A stretch of DNA of 64,000 nt from Oligoflexia bacterium (GTDB taxonomy: Bacteria > Bdellovibrionota > Bacteriovoracia > Bacteriovoracales > Bacteriovoracaceae): positions 50,707-114,706 of the forward strand of contig JADGAN010000012.1 of the NCBI GenBank assembly GCA_015231955.1, given 5' to 3'. Position numbers and translations under genes: made by a program. Numbering within the stretch: the first letter of the stretch is position 1; every line of letters starts with the position of its first letter. Positions 21,060 to 30,429 of the stretch are shown here, piece by piece. Under the pieces are notes generated by a model. It was not told where the DNA came from. It made no database searches and saw nothing but the letters and a program-made list of their open reading frames with translations.

Positions 21060-22487
21060 TTAGAGTAGTGTGCGATGGTTGATGATTGTGACTTTGCCGA
21101 TTTTGGATAGTGGTTTTGCTAGGGCCTTACTGCCAACAATGACAATAGTGTTGCGATTCCATTCGAAGATAGAGCGGATGCTGTTGGTAACATCCTCTTT
21201 GGAAAAGCTGGCAACTGTTTGTGGAAAGCGATAAAGCTCCTGATAACTGCGTTCAACATGGTCGTAGTAAATGAGCTGAGTTAGAAAGAGCGAAGGATCC
21301 TCAAAACCAAAGAGGTAGTTTCCTGCAAGATAGCGAATGCTATTTTGTAAACTCTCATCACTAAAATTTCCTTTTCCGGCCTCGAGCAGTGTGTTTGCAA
21401 TTAAGTTTAGTGCCGTTTCTAGTGATTCATTTTTAGTGGAGGTGCTAATGCCTGCGCGACCATAGTCGTGTTGAGGAATGGCATAACTGCCAACACCATA
21501 GGTGAGTCCATGTTTTACACGAAGTTCTTGCATCAGAAGAGAGATAAACCCTCCCCCAAGAAAATTAGAGGTAAGTGACAAGAGGTCGGAATTTTTCATC
21601 TCTAGTGGAGTAAGCATACGGCCAATTCTTATTTGTGCTTGATTGGAGTTTGCAAGTGGGATTAAGTAGATTTTAGGAGCATCGAGAAGCGCCGACTCTG
21701 AAACTGTTTCTCGGCGAACAAAGGACGCCTCTTGATTAAGTTTTTGATTAAACCCACACTCATTAACAAGAATATCACGAATTGCCAGTACCTCTTGCGA
21801 TCCTGAGAGATAAAGGCGCTTTTTGACCTTGGAGTGAAAGTGAGAGAGTTTTTGTGTGAGCGAGTTAATGGTGATTTTGTTAAGTGATTCTAGCGTAGGG
21901 GAAGAGGGATTTTCATAAGGTGTGCCTTTAAGCGAGAGCGCACGAAAAGCACGATTGGCAAGTTCAGAGGGCATGCTGATAAGATTTTCTAATTCAGAGC
22001 GCTTTCTTTGTTTATGTTGGCGTACTTCCTTGACAGGGAAGGTGGAGCTGCTCCAGAGGTGGCAAAAGAGCTTCATCACTTGTGGTAGATCCTTGGTAAG
22101 ACCAGAGATCTTGATGGTGGATTGTTCATGGGTGACATCGCTGTGAATGGTGGTACCATAAAACTCCAATTGATCAAGGATCTCTGCTTGTGACAACTCT
22201 TTAGTGCCAGCGGTAAGCAAGTGAAACATAGTTTCGCTTTCACCCACGACACCTTCCTTACTGTCACTTAAGGCCCCATCAGAAAAGTAGAGACCTAGTT
22301 CATAAAGAGGAAATTTACTGTCGTTAATCCAGATGACTTCCAACCCCTCCCAGTTACATTTTTGCATTTTAGTTCCAGAAGGAAGAGCTGGAAGTGAGCT
22401 GCAATCCTCTGCTTTTAGCGTGGGAACAAAGATGATGGTTATCGCAATAACAAGAATAAGAAGAGTGGTGATTGTACTATTTTTCAT
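21060..22487 (-). CDS. Exported M16 peptidase-like protein, non-catalytic partner subunit
   Basis: 475 residues with a signal peptide (ITTLLILVIAITIIFVPTLKA). It has the M16 two-lobe pattern, but the zinc motif HxxEH is absent at the expected place (SETMFHLLTAG). The C-terminal lobe keeps the substrate-positioning Arg/Tyr pair in RVKHGLTYGVGSYA. In M16B heterodimers one subunit supplies zinc and the other these residues; this protein is the second kind. It starts five bases after the stop of the catalytic gene, so the two are co-translated and act together in the periplasm. Confidence 0.88.
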   Translation of the reverse strand: MKNSTITTLLILVIAITIIFVPTLKAEDCSSLPALPSGTKMQKCNWEGLEVIWINDSKFPLYELGLYFSDGALSDSKEGVVGESETMFHLLTAGTKELSQAEILDQLEFYGTTIHSDVTHEQSTIKISGLTKDLPQVMKLFCHLWSSSTFPVKEVRQHKQRKRSELENLISMPSELANRAFRALSLKGTPYENPSSPTLESLNKITINSLTQKLSHFHSKVKKRLYLSGSQEVLAIRDILVNECGFNQKLNQEASFVRRETVSESALLDAPKIYLIPLANSNQAQIRIGRMLTPLEMKNSDLLSLTSNFLGGGFISLLMQELRVKHGLTYGVGSYAIPQHDYGRAGISTSTKNESLETALNLIANTLLEAGKGNFSDESLQNSIRYLAGNYLFGFEDPSLFLTQLIYYDHVERSYQELYRFPQTVASFSKEDVTNSIRSIFEWNRNTIVIVGSKALAKPLSKIGKVTIINHRTLL

Positions 22488-22492
22488 GAGTT

Positions 22493-23911
22493 TTACTCCT
22501 TGCTAGTATTATATTTATTGGAAATGGAGAAGATGGAGTAATCGTGTTTTTCAATGATCTCCTGGCAAAGCTTTTGCACTTCAGCAAGAGTGACGGAGCT
22601 GTATTCAGAAATCTCTTTGGCATAGGTGCGATAATCTCCATAGTAGTATTCAAAATTTCCTAAAAATTGTGCCAACTCCATATTGGATCGCAAGTTTTCA
22701 AAGTAAGAGACAAGGTATTGGTTCTTGGCCTTTTCAAGCGAGCGCTCACTGATGGCCTTAGCGCAAAGTTTAGGTCTAAGGGCATTAAAGTTAATTTTGA
22801 ATTTTTCTAAAGAGACTTGATCGAGCATTTCTCCAGCAAGCATGATGAGGCCACCCTCTTGCAGGGAGGAGTGAGAAAGAGAGATGTAACTTAGAAAGGG
22901 AGTTTGTCCATACACATATTTTTGAGAGAGGTAGGAGCTGCTGCCAAGACCGAGGATTGCCGATAAGATGTCGAGAATGTAAGACTCTCTGCTGCCAATT
23001 TTATATCCAGGAAAAACGATATTAAACAGCGTGTTCTTGGCGTTGCCGTGAATTTTTTTCTCTTTACCCCACACCGAATTGTTAATGCTGTAGTCGGGTT
23101 GCGTCGTCTTTTCAACAATCTTTTTCGCAGCAGGAATGGTGTCGTAATATTTTCGAACCAGCGCCAAGGTTTCCTTGAAATCGATATCCCCAGCAATAAT
23201 GAGAATGGCATTGTTGGGGGCATAGTGGGTTTTAAAGTAATCTTGAATAGAATCGCGAGAGACGTTTTTTATATCATCAATATTACCAATGACGGAGCTT
23301 TCATACGGAGTGTTTTTAAATATACTGGTAAAAGTATTAAGATAGAGTTTTCCGGCCGGAGAGTTTTCGTAGCGAAGTTTTCTTTCTTCTAAAATCACCT
23401 CCCGCTCTTTTTCAAAGGCGGTTGGTTCCAGTAGAAGATTGCTCATCCGATCGGCTTCAAGGTCGATCACTTGCTCAAGGAGAGCAATAGGAATGCTTTG
23501 ATGGTAGACCGTAAGATCGTTGGAGGTGTAGGCGTTGGTATTACCACCATTGCCTTCGATGATGTGATCAAATTGTGAGGGACCATATTTTTTTGCCCCT
23601 TTAAACATCAGGTGTTCTAGAAAGTGTGTGGCCCCAGATAAACCTTGCGCTTCATCTTTGGCCCCTACCTTGAAAATGGTCACATAGGCGGCAATAGGGA
23701 GAGTAGGATTTTTTATAAGTACAACAGTGAGCCCATTTGAGGTGAGTACAAACTTTTTAGCATCAATGTTTACTCCCTCGGGAACAGCAGACAATTTACT
23801 CTCACCACTCTCTTGGATCTCTTTGACACTACTGGTGCTACTACATGCAGACAAAAGCAGCAGTGATAGCATGGTGATCACTCCCACAATTTCAGGTGCA
23901 AAATTTTTCAC
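22493..23911 (-). CDS. M16 family zinc metallopeptidase lipoprotein, catalytic subunit
   Basis: 472 residues. A lipoprotein signal with lipobox LLSAC lies near residue 23, so the protein should be membrane-anchored. The inverted zinc motif HFLEH in GATHFLEHLMFKGAKKYGPS and the distal Glu region (EADRMSNLLLEPTAFEKERE) are intact, giving an active processing or oligopeptide-degrading peptidase. It heads a two-gene operon with the non-catalytic partner. The 139-base divergent gap to the PhnP-like gene probably contains both promoters. Confidence 0.92.
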   Translation of the reverse strand: MKNFAPEIVGVITMLSLLLLSACSSTSSVKEIQESGESKLSAVPEGVNIDAKKFVLTSNGLTVVLIKNPTLPIAAYVTIFKVGAKDEAQGLSGATHFLEHLMFKGAKKYGPSQFDHIIEGNGGNTNAYTSNDLTVYHQSIPIALLEQVIDLEADRMSNLLLEPTAFEKEREVILEERKLRYENSPAGKLYLNTFTSIFKNTPYESSVIGNIDDIKNVSRDSIQDYFKTHYAPNNAILIIAGDIDFKETLALVRKYYDTIPAAKKIVEKTTQPDYSINNSVWGKEKKIHGNAKNTLFNIVFPGYKIGSRESYILDILSAILGLGSSSYLSQKYVYGQTPFLSYISLSHSSLQEGGLIMLAGEMLDQVSLEKFKINFNALRPKLCAKAISERSLEKAKNQYLVSYFENLRSNMELAQFLGNFEYYYGDYRTYAKEISEYSSVTLAEVQKLCQEIIEKHDYSIFSISNKYNTSKE

Positions 23912-24050
23912 AAGTACCCTCCTCCATTTTCTTAGTTGTAATAATGATCAGTATCAGTATAGGAACTCTTTTTACTTTATAGAATTTGTGCTAGCTTTCT
24001 TAGTGATATATCTATCTTTATCAATTGTCACTTTATGAAATCGACTGCTG

Positions 24051-24869
24051 ATGAAAAATGAAAATCGAGTGATGGTCTTAGGTACCGGTACCAGTACAGG
24101 AATACCTGTGATTGGTTGTAAGTGCAAGGTTTGTAACTCTAAAGACATTCGCAATAAAAGATTAAGAACCAGTGTGCTGCTTGCTTTAAAGAGCGGTGTG
24201 AATATTCTTATCGATCCATCTCCTGATCTTAGATATCAAGTAATCACTAGTGGGATAGAAAGAGTGGACGCCACCATTGTCACCCATACGCATGCAGATC
24301 ATATTCACGGCATGGATGACTTGCGTCCTTTTTGTTTTGGTAAAGATAAGCGCAAAGCGATTCCACTCTTTGCAGGGAAGTGGGCCTGTACAGAGCTTAG
24401 GCAGCGTTTCCCCTACATCTTTGCAAGGGGAGATCGACCAATTATTGGTGGAGGCATTCCTCTTCTCTCCTTGTTAGAAGTGGGAAGTGATCGCGTTGAG
24501 AAAATTTTAGAGGAGGAGTTTTTCTTTTTTGAACTTCCGCATGGGCACACAAAGAGTCTAGGTTTTTTTCATCAAGGACTTGCTTACCTGATTGATTGTT
24601 CAGAGATACCAGAGCTTGTTCTCCATTTTTTAGAAAAAGCAAATGTGAAACTACTCATCATTGACTGCCTTCGCAGGAAAAAACATCAGACACACCTCTG
24701 TTTAGAAGAGAGTTTAAACTACATCGATCGCATTAAACCTCATTTTGCAGGACTCATTCACTTAGCAGATGCTTTTGATCATCAAGAGCTCTGCTTAGAG
24801 ATCGAAGAGCGGTACCAGCGAAAAGATTATATACGGCCGCTCGTTGATTCGGAAATATTGACTTATTAA
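24051..24869 (+). CDS. PhnP-like metallo-beta-lactamase-fold hydrolase
   Basis: 272 residues. N-terminal GTGTSTGIPVIGCKCKVCNS is the PhnP/YcbX-type start with a structural zinc Cys cluster; RLRTSVLL follows. The metal motif HTHADHIHGMDDLRPF is intact, with further ligands in ELPHGHTKSLGF and LIDCSEIP. Family members are cyclic phosphodiesterases or lipoate/octanoyl-related hydrolases (PhnP hydrolyses ribosyl 1,2-cyclic phosphate), but no phn operon is nearby, so the substrate is unknown. Cytoplasmic. The ribosome site is weak. An aminotransferase follows 24 bases later. Confidence 0.88.
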   Translation: MKNENRVMVLGTGTSTGIPVIGCKCKVCNSKDIRNKRLRTSVLLALKSGVNILIDPSPDLRYQVITSGIERVDATIVTHTHADHIHGMDDLRPFCFGKDKRKAIPLFAGKWACTELRQRFPYIFARGDRPIIGGGIPLLSLLEVGSDRVEKILEEEFFFFELPHGHTKSLGFFHQGLAYLIDCSEIPELVLHFLEKANVKLLIIDCLRRKKHQTHLCLEESLNYIDRIKPHFAGLIHLADAFDHQELCLEIEERYQRKDYIRPLVDSEILTY

Positions 24870-24893
24870 CTTTACACTTTAGGAATGTAGCAG

Positions 24894-26231
24894 ATGAAAG
24901 CAAAACCAACACTCTCGGAGCACTTTGCCTCTCGAAAACCCTCGGCCATTAGGATGGCACAAATTGAATTTATGCAAAGACAAAAACGCAATCCCCATGA
25001 AAAGGTGCAGGTGATTAATACGGCCATTGGCAACGTCTCTTTGCCGATGCACAAGGCGATGAGAGAGCGCTTAAAGCATATGGGCCATCCTGGGGAACCC
25101 TTTGCCGATGGGGTGGTAAAATACTCACCTACAGTGGGGATCGAGAGTGCTTGTAAAACGATGTTGCATATTATTGCCTGTAGTGGATTTCCCACGGAAG
25201 GCCTTTACGCGCAAATTACCGATGGGGGATCGGCGGCAATGGAGTTGGTGATTTTAGGAGTTGCTGGTGCCGCTGGCACAAGCGATCGTCCTGTGCTCTT
25301 AATTGATCCTGCTTATACCAACTATCGCTCGATGGCACAAAGGATTGGACGGCGAGTAGTCTCGGTTCGGCGTCTCTTACAAGATGACGGCCGTTACTCG
25401 CTGCCTGACTGGCAAGAGATTGAAGAGGTGATTTTGCAAGAAAAAGTTTCGAGCATTGTGGTGATTCCCTACGATAATCCCACGGGGCAGTTCTTTTCAA
25501 AGAGTGCTCTCATTAAGCTTTCTGAGATTGCAGTGAAACACAACTTGTGGGTGATCAGTGATGAGGCCTACCGTGAACTCTTCTACGATACAAGCAAAGA
25601 GCGGGTCTCCAGTATTTGGGGAATTAGTGATCATGATGTTCCGGGAATCGAGGGACGGCGGATCAGCATTGAGAGTACCTCCAAAGTATGGAACGCCTGT
25701 GGACTGCGTATTGGTGCGATTGTCACTGACAACCAAGAGTTCCATCAAAAATCGGTTGCAGAGTATACTGCAAATCTTTGTGCTAACCTAGTAGGGCAGC
25801 AGCTCTTCTCGGCCATTTTAGAGGAGAGCAAGGGTGAGCTGCACCGTTGGTATAATGAACAGCGCTCTTACTACCAATCGATGATGTCGAGGCTTGCTGG
25901 CAAAATTAAGGAGACCTCCCCTGGGGTGATTGTCTCCTCTCCCGACGCCGCACTCTACTCGGTGATCGATGTGCGAAAGATTGCTCCCAAAAATTTTAAT
26001 GCTGAGGATTTTGTGATGTTTTGTGCAAGCAAGGGAGTAGTGACTTTGCAGGGCCAGCAGTTCACACTGCTCATGGCACCGATGGCGGAGTTTTATCAGG
26101 TGGCAAGTGGTCGGGTTGAAGATAATCCCGGGCGAACACAGATGCGAATCGCCTATGTTGAGACCCCTGAAAAGATGGAACTAGTTCCTGAACTCTTCTC
26201 TATACTATTAAAAGATTACTTAAACTGCTAA
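24894..26231 (+). CDS. Class I/II PLP-dependent aminotransferase
   Basis: 445 residues. Fold-type I signatures: NPTGQFFSKSALIKL, WVISDEAYRELFYD (Asp/Tyr around the cofactor), and the PLP-lysine segment STSKVWNACGLRIGAI, then a C-terminal Arg region (QMRIAYVETP). The best overall match by eye is the aspartate/aromatic aminotransferase group. Substrate cannot be assigned from the sequence. It is probably cotranscribed with the PhnP-like gene (24-base gap) and with the FliL-like gene 50 bases downstream. Confidence 0.9.
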   Translation: MKAKPTLSEHFASRKPSAIRMAQIEFMQRQKRNPHEKVQVINTAIGNVSLPMHKAMRERLKHMGHPGEPFADGVVKYSPTVGIESACKTMLHIIACSGFPTEGLYAQITDGGSAAMELVILGVAGAAGTSDRPVLLIDPAYTNYRSMAQRIGRRVVSVRRLLQDDGRYSLPDWQEIEEVILQEKVSSIVVIPYDNPTGQFFSKSALIKLSEIAVKHNLWVISDEAYRELFYDTSKERVSSIWGISDHDVPGIEGRRISIESTSKVWNACGLRIGAIVTDNQEFHQKSVAEYTANLCANLVGQQLFSAILEESKGELHRWYNEQRSYYQSMMSRLAGKIKETSPGVIVSSPDAALYSVIDVRKIAPKNFNAEDFVMFCASKGVVTLQGQQFTLLMAPMAEFYQVASGRVEDNPGRTQMRIAYVETPEKMELVPELFSILLKDYLNC

Positions 26232-26281
26232 AGCACTACTCTATACTTTCTACTTTTACAATTCGTGCTATCATCTAACTT

Positions 26282-26755
26282 ATGAAAGGTGGATCTCTCC
26301 TGGTAATGATTTTAGGTGCTCTCTCCCTCTTAGTTGGGCTAGGAACGGTAGGCGTTTTTGTCTATACGGGAATGATCTATAAGGCCCCGGTGATGAAAAA
26401 TGTTGATGAACTGGAGAGTATGAAACAAAAACTGCGAGAGGAGAGTTTCAAGGTCAAGCTTTATAAAGTTGACCGCATCTCTTTAAACTTAAAGTCGCAA
26501 GAGGGGCGGCTTAGATATGCTGATATAGAGATGAATTTTTTGCTCTTCGAAGATAGTCTTGCCTATAAGCTCGATGATAAAAAACCGATGCTCTATGATA
26601 AAATTATCGAAATTGCCAGTACGATAACTGCTGAAGAGCTAAACTCTGTCACGGGAAAGATTATTTTAGAGGAGAAGATAAAAAATGCTACTAGAGTATT
26701 ACTGGGTAAACCGGTGATTAAATCGATTTATTTCTCAACATTCATTGTAAAATAA
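26282..26755 (+). CDS. FliL-like membrane protein
   Basis: 157 residues. One N-terminal membrane span (SLLVMILGALSLLVGLGTVG) is followed by a periplasmic domain with FliL-like features: LRYADIEMNFLLFED, then DKIIEIASTITAEELNSVTG and a closing GKPVIKSIYFSTFIVK, matching the IxxLSSKTAEEL...VYFTxFVIQ pattern. FliL proteins sit around the flagellar stator and support torque. No other flagellar gene adjoins it, so it may be a paralogue with a separate role. Assignment rests on motif pattern and topology. Confidence 0.72.
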   Translation: MKGGSLLVMILGALSLLVGLGTVGVFVYTGMIYKAPVMKNVDELESMKQKLREESFKVKLYKVDRISLNLKSQEGRLRYADIEMNFLLFEDSLAYKLDDKKPMLYDKIIEIASTITAEELNSVTGKIILEEKIKNATRVLLGKPVIKSIYFSTFIVK

Positions 26756-26757
26756 AT

Positions 26758-26949
26758 CTAGTCGTTGGTTCGAGGACGAACGGTAGTGACGGGAAGTTCG
26801 ATATCGAGTGGTTTTGCTAAGGATGCCTCATCAGGAATTGCCTCAAGGTAGGAATCCACTTCGTTTTTGTTTAAATTGCCGTCAGCAATGAATTTATCAC
26901 GCAAACGAAGATCAAAAATTTTATCAACAGTGGCCTTATGTAGCCTCAT
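26758..26949 (-). CDS. Small hypothetical protein
   Basis: 63 residues behind a strong GGAGGT ribosome site. The peptide is charged and soluble (MRLHKATVDKIFDLRLRDKF, then DGNLNKNEVDSYLEAIPDE) and ends PVTTVRPRTND. A helix-loop segment, ADGNLNKNEVDSYL, looks loosely like a degenerate EF-hand or dimerisation helix. It is convergent with the FliL-like gene, two bases apart. No family recognised. Confidence 0.6.
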   Translation of the reverse strand: MRLHKATVDKIFDLRLRDKFIADGNLNKNEVDSYLEAIPDEASLAKPLDIELPVTTVRPRTND

Positions 26950-27020
26950 ATTAAAGAACCTCCTGAAACTAAATTATATTTTTAACTACTGTAAATCGGG
27001 TCAAATAGCAAGGATGAAGT

Positions 27021-28256
27021 TTATTCTCCGCTGGCGGGAGCAGTTTTAAGCTCACTCTCCTCGATAATGGGAGGGGAGCTATGCTGTTCTTCGGGGATGT
27101 ATTCGGGGGGAGGAGGAGGTGGTGGTGGTGGTGGTGCAGAGGCGGCCCCAGAATCTTGCTCTTCCGGAAGATCAAAGGCGTTACCTATATCGGCAGCGGA
27201 GGAGTGGCCACTGCGACCGCTATCGTTATCGCTTGAATCAAAGGGGGGCAATGTGGCCGTTGCTTTAGAAGAGGAGGGGGAGCGCTTACCTACAGCTGGT
27301 AGGGGGGCGGCCGCGGAAGAGGGAGCACGGCCACGGGTGCGTTCGCCTGCAGCTTGAAGTGCAGCGGTTTTTGCAAAGGCCTCTCTGTTTTTGCTTTTTT
27401 GCTCGGCGGTTTTTACCGCCTTTCCTCCCGTTAGCAGCTGCTGTCCTCCTAGAATTGCTAAGATAATACACACAACAATGATTAGTGTCTTTTTCCCCCC
27501 AAGTACAGCACCAATGTCTGCACTCTCAACTTGTGGTGTTGCTAGGTTGCTGCTGTCGAGAGCTGTTGAGGTGTTTCCACTATTGGCAGCAAGGTTTCCA
27601 CTCGTTCCCAAAAAACCTCCTCCTGTGCTTGTCTTTTGTTTTTGGCGCCCAAGGTAAGCCAGTCCAATAATGCCCTCCTTTTCACTTCCTTGCAGACTCT
27701 TTTGTGAAAGCTCCTCTTGAACTTCACTGCTGGAGGCGGCAAAAGAGCTTTCGGTAGGTAGCTTGGGAAGGGTAATTTTTTCGCTAGACTCTTCAAAGTT
27801 TCGCCGATCAAAATAGGGGTACTCATGAACTTTGATCCAACTCGTGCCATTATCAAGAGAGAGCAGGTCGTTGAAGAGAATTTTTTTTTGTTTTAAAAGT
27901 TCAACGATTTGTGTGGAGGTGTGAGGGCCATTTTTTTGTCCCGATAACAAAAGAAAAAACTCTTGGTTGCTCTCAGGAATGGCCGACGGTATTACCTGTG
28001 GTTTTCGCCTCTGAAATTCGGGAATAGAGTAGAGTGTGTGAATGGTTTGCGGTGTTAAGTAATTAGAGAGTTTCGTGGTTCTTGGAAATTGTGGATTGTG
28101 AAGCAGAAAATCTTTGATATCGCTTCCAGAAAAGGGACCAACAATGCGATCTTTTAAATGAATGAACCAAAGATTCTCTTTTGGGAGTTGATTTTTTTCA
28201 ATATCATTAGAGGAAATTACCCGTAATTTGCTTTTGTTTTGATTTTGATCGCTCAT
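27021..28256 (-). CDS. GYF_2-type domain membrane protein with polyproline C terminus
   Basis: 411 residues from the ATG (MSDQNQNKSKLRV), preferred to an upstream start for its AGGT ribosome site. Two GYF_2-like modules are visible: LWFIHLKDRIVGPFSGSDIK (about 30-85) and EFFLLLSGQKNGPHTSTQIV (about 98-155). A membrane span (LIIVVCIILAILGG) lies near residue 265. The rest is Ala/Ser/Pro-rich with a run of about ten prolines. The likely topology is cytoplasmic GYF domains and a periplasmic or surface Pro-rich tail. GYF-type modules usually bind Pro-rich peptides, so it could self-associate or bind a partner; inferred only. Confidence 0.78.
   Translation of the reverse strand: MSDQNQNKSKLRVISSNDIEKNQLPKENLWFIHLKDRIVGPFSGSDIKDFLLHNPQFPRTTKLSNYLTPQTIHTLYSIPEFQRRKPQVIPSAIPESNQEFFLLLSGQKNGPHTSTQIVELLKQKKILFNDLLSLDNGTSWIKVHEYPYFDRRNFEESSEKITLPKLPTESSFAASSSEVQEELSQKSLQGSEKEGIIGLAYLGRQKQKTSTGGGFLGTSGNLAANSGNTSTALDSSNLATPQVESADIGAVLGGKKTLIIVVCIILAILGGQQLLTGGKAVKTAEQKSKNREAFAKTAALQAAGERTRGRAPSSAAAPLPAVGKRSPSSSKATATLPPFDSSDNDSGRSGHSSAADIGNAFDLPEEQDSGAASAPPPPPPPPPPEYIPEEQHSSPPIIEESELKTAPASGE
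27105..27134. repeat. Trinucleotide run encoding polyproline
   Basis: On the + strand the run reads GGG, AGG and then TGG triplets; on the coding (minus) strand this gives about ten consecutive proline codons (CCA, CCT, CCC) inside the GYF-domain gene. In-frame triplet runs can change length without breaking the gene, altering the length of the proline tract. Confidence 0.7.
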
Positions 28257-28426
28257 AAATAACCTACACCCTCTCTCGGCCATTTAAGTCGCGGTAGCGC
28301 TTGTCTACTTGCGATGGTTTTGCCGATTACGACTACCGATCGGGAAAATTTTAAAAAGATTAAGCCTCAAATCTTTTTCTACCGATGCTTGGGGTGGGCG
28401 TGGAAATTTTTACTTAGGCGATATTT

Positions 28427-30409
28427 ATGTTTAAGCTTCAACTTACAATGATGAGTCGCAAGCCATGGGTGGCCCTGCTGTTAATGATCAGTATCGGTAT
28501 AAGTTGCATTAGCTGCATCAGTGGCAACAATGGGGGAAAGCGTCTTTTGGGAAGAAGTGGCGCTTTAGATCCTAAACCGAGTGGAAACAACAGCGGCAAT
28601 GGTAGTGGCAATAGTAATGGCAATGCTAGTGGAAACGATTTATCAGGAGAGAGCGCCCTCAGTGCGGCCCCACAAGTAGAGTTACGAAGTTTTGTTGATC
28701 CTGTATTGGGTAGTTTTAGAGAGAAGATCTCCATTCCCAAAAATTTTAATGGATACCTCTATATTAGTGGTATCAATATCTCTACACTAAATGATCGCTT
28801 GATTAAAGTACGTTTCCGTTTTGGACGTGAGTTAGAAGCAGTGGTTATTCCCGCAACCATTGGACGTGCCACTGGGCTTATTCCTAATGTGGATATTCAA
28901 GTTTTGATCTTGGATATGCGGCATCGTCCCTTTGATAATATCCGCCTGCTCTACGACCTTTATGATTATAACAGTTACAATTATGATACGAGTGATGCTC
29001 CTGTGCAAGATCCCTATGATGCCAATCTCTACTGTCGTGGTCTTGCTCTCGATTACGATCCTACCTATGTGAATGGTGCTTGTTTGCCAGGAGAACGACA
29101 CTGCCTCTACGCTTACGCCAAGATTCGTGATGCTGGATTTTATGATAGCATTGGAATTTCTCTACTGCCCAAGAGACCACAAATCGATAGTAGTGGTAGC
29201 GATTTTTTACACTCCATCTACCCTACACCGACAGATATTTCCAGTAAAAATGTAAAAAATCTCTATAAGTGTCTTCCAGATAATGGTGCCCTCTATTTTC
29301 GTACCGCCGTCGATGCTTATCGTGAGGTGGTGTATGAAAAGGAGAATGGGACGATGGCCGGAGTGGGATCCAAAGTGCTTTCGATCGATAGTAATGGTGA
29401 GCGCTTAGATTACTACTACAAAGGGCCGTACCGTCCCATATCGCTTGGTAGTTGGGCCATTGCAACCCCGGTAGCGATTGGAGAGTATGGGATCTTTAAA
29501 GATACCCTTGATGGTTCCAGTGATATTAACCAAGGGATCTTCTCTTTTATGTTTCCACGTGCAGGCAAGATGGAGCTTGGCCGTGAGATCTCCTATCTTG
29601 GCAGTGATACTCCCTTTGTTCTCTCTACTTCTAGCGCAGGAGGAGTGACTCTTAGTAAGAGTAATACGCGTGAAATCGATTCCCTGATTGCTTCAGGAGA
29701 GAGTAAGTGGATGGATGGTTGCAATTTACGGATGAGTAATTATGATGAAAATAGTGGCGAAGGCATTGGCTCTTGTAACGTTACCGCCACTATTGAGTTG
29801 ATTGCGATTGATCGTAATAGCGGAGCGGAACAAGAGGTGCAAATTTATAATAAAAGTGAGCTTAAGCTACAACTACTCCGCCGCAGCAAACGCGACTATG
29901 CAAATAAAGAGACGCTGTATCAGAGTATGAAAAGTTGTTCGGCCTCTCGAGAGTGTGGTGGCGATGAGTGCTGTTTTAATAAGCGATGTTGGTCCAAGCG
30001 TCTGGTCTCTCAGTGTATTGAGGATGCGGGAGTTGAGGGAAATATGGAGGTGGGGGATGCTTGTACCAGTGATTATGAGTGCGCAAGTCTTTGTTGCAAC
30101 CTCTCCATTGGGAGGTGTGCAGTTAGCAATCGTACCCTTGAACCTCCAGTTTTTTGTAGTAAATCTCCAGGGGAGCAGTGCATTTCTAGAGAGTGGTGTA
30201 GACGAGAGGTTGTCAAAAATTGCATGATAGTCTTTACTGGGAGAAATGGTAACGGGCAAGCCACCTGTGCGCTTCGCTGCTACTCTCAGTTGCAACATGG
30301 ACTTTGCATTGAAGGCCATTGTGTGGCCCCAATTTCACCACAAGTTCCGACCTTCGATCCTAATAATCCAGATTGCACTAGTGCTCAACAACCACCACTA
30401 TCGATGTAA
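28427..30409 (+). CDS. Large Cys-rich putative surface lipoprotein
   Basis: 660 residues. The N terminus has a lipoprotein-type signal (WVALLLMISIGISCISC) with a Cys near 27-30, followed by an Asn/Gly/Ser linker (NNSGNGSGNSNGNASGN). The body of about 400 residues is beta-rich with no recognised fold. Residues about 505-640 contain some 20 cysteines in EGF/Dickkopf-like spacing (CGGDECC, CASLCC, CIEGHC). Such Cys-rich tails are seen in exported adhesin-like proteins of delta-lineage bacteria. The start could be the ATG at 28427 or the ATG pair a few codons later. No function assigned. Confidence 0.75.
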   Translation: MFKLQLTMMSRKPWVALLLMISIGISCISCISGNNGGKRLLGRSGALDPKPSGNNSGNGSGNSNGNASGNDLSGESALSAAPQVELRSFVDPVLGSFREKISIPKNFNGYLYISGINISTLNDRLIKVRFRFGRELEAVVIPATIGRATGLIPNVDIQVLILDMRHRPFDNIRLLYDLYDYNSYNYDTSDAPVQDPYDANLYCRGLALDYDPTYVNGACLPGERHCLYAYAKIRDAGFYDSIGISLLPKRPQIDSSGSDFLHSIYPTPTDISSKNVKNLYKCLPDNGALYFRTAVDAYREVVYEKENGTMAGVGSKVLSIDSNGERLDYYYKGPYRPISLGSWAIATPVAIGEYGIFKDTLDGSSDINQGIFSFMFPRAGKMELGREISYLGSDTPFVLSTSSAGGVTLSKSNTREIDSLIASGESKWMDGCNLRMSNYDENSGEGIGSCNVTATIELIAIDRNSGAEQEVQIYNKSELKLQLLRRSKRDYANKETLYQSMKSCSASRECGGDECCFNKRCWSKRLVSQCIEDAGVEGNMEVGDACTSDYECASLCCNLSIGRCAVSNRTLEPPVFCSKSPGEQCISREWCRREVVKNCMIVFTGRNGNGQATCALRCYSQLQHGLCIEGHCVAPISPQVPTFDPNNPDCTSAQQPPLSM

Positions 30410-30429
30410 AAATAAGGAGCGTGACTACT

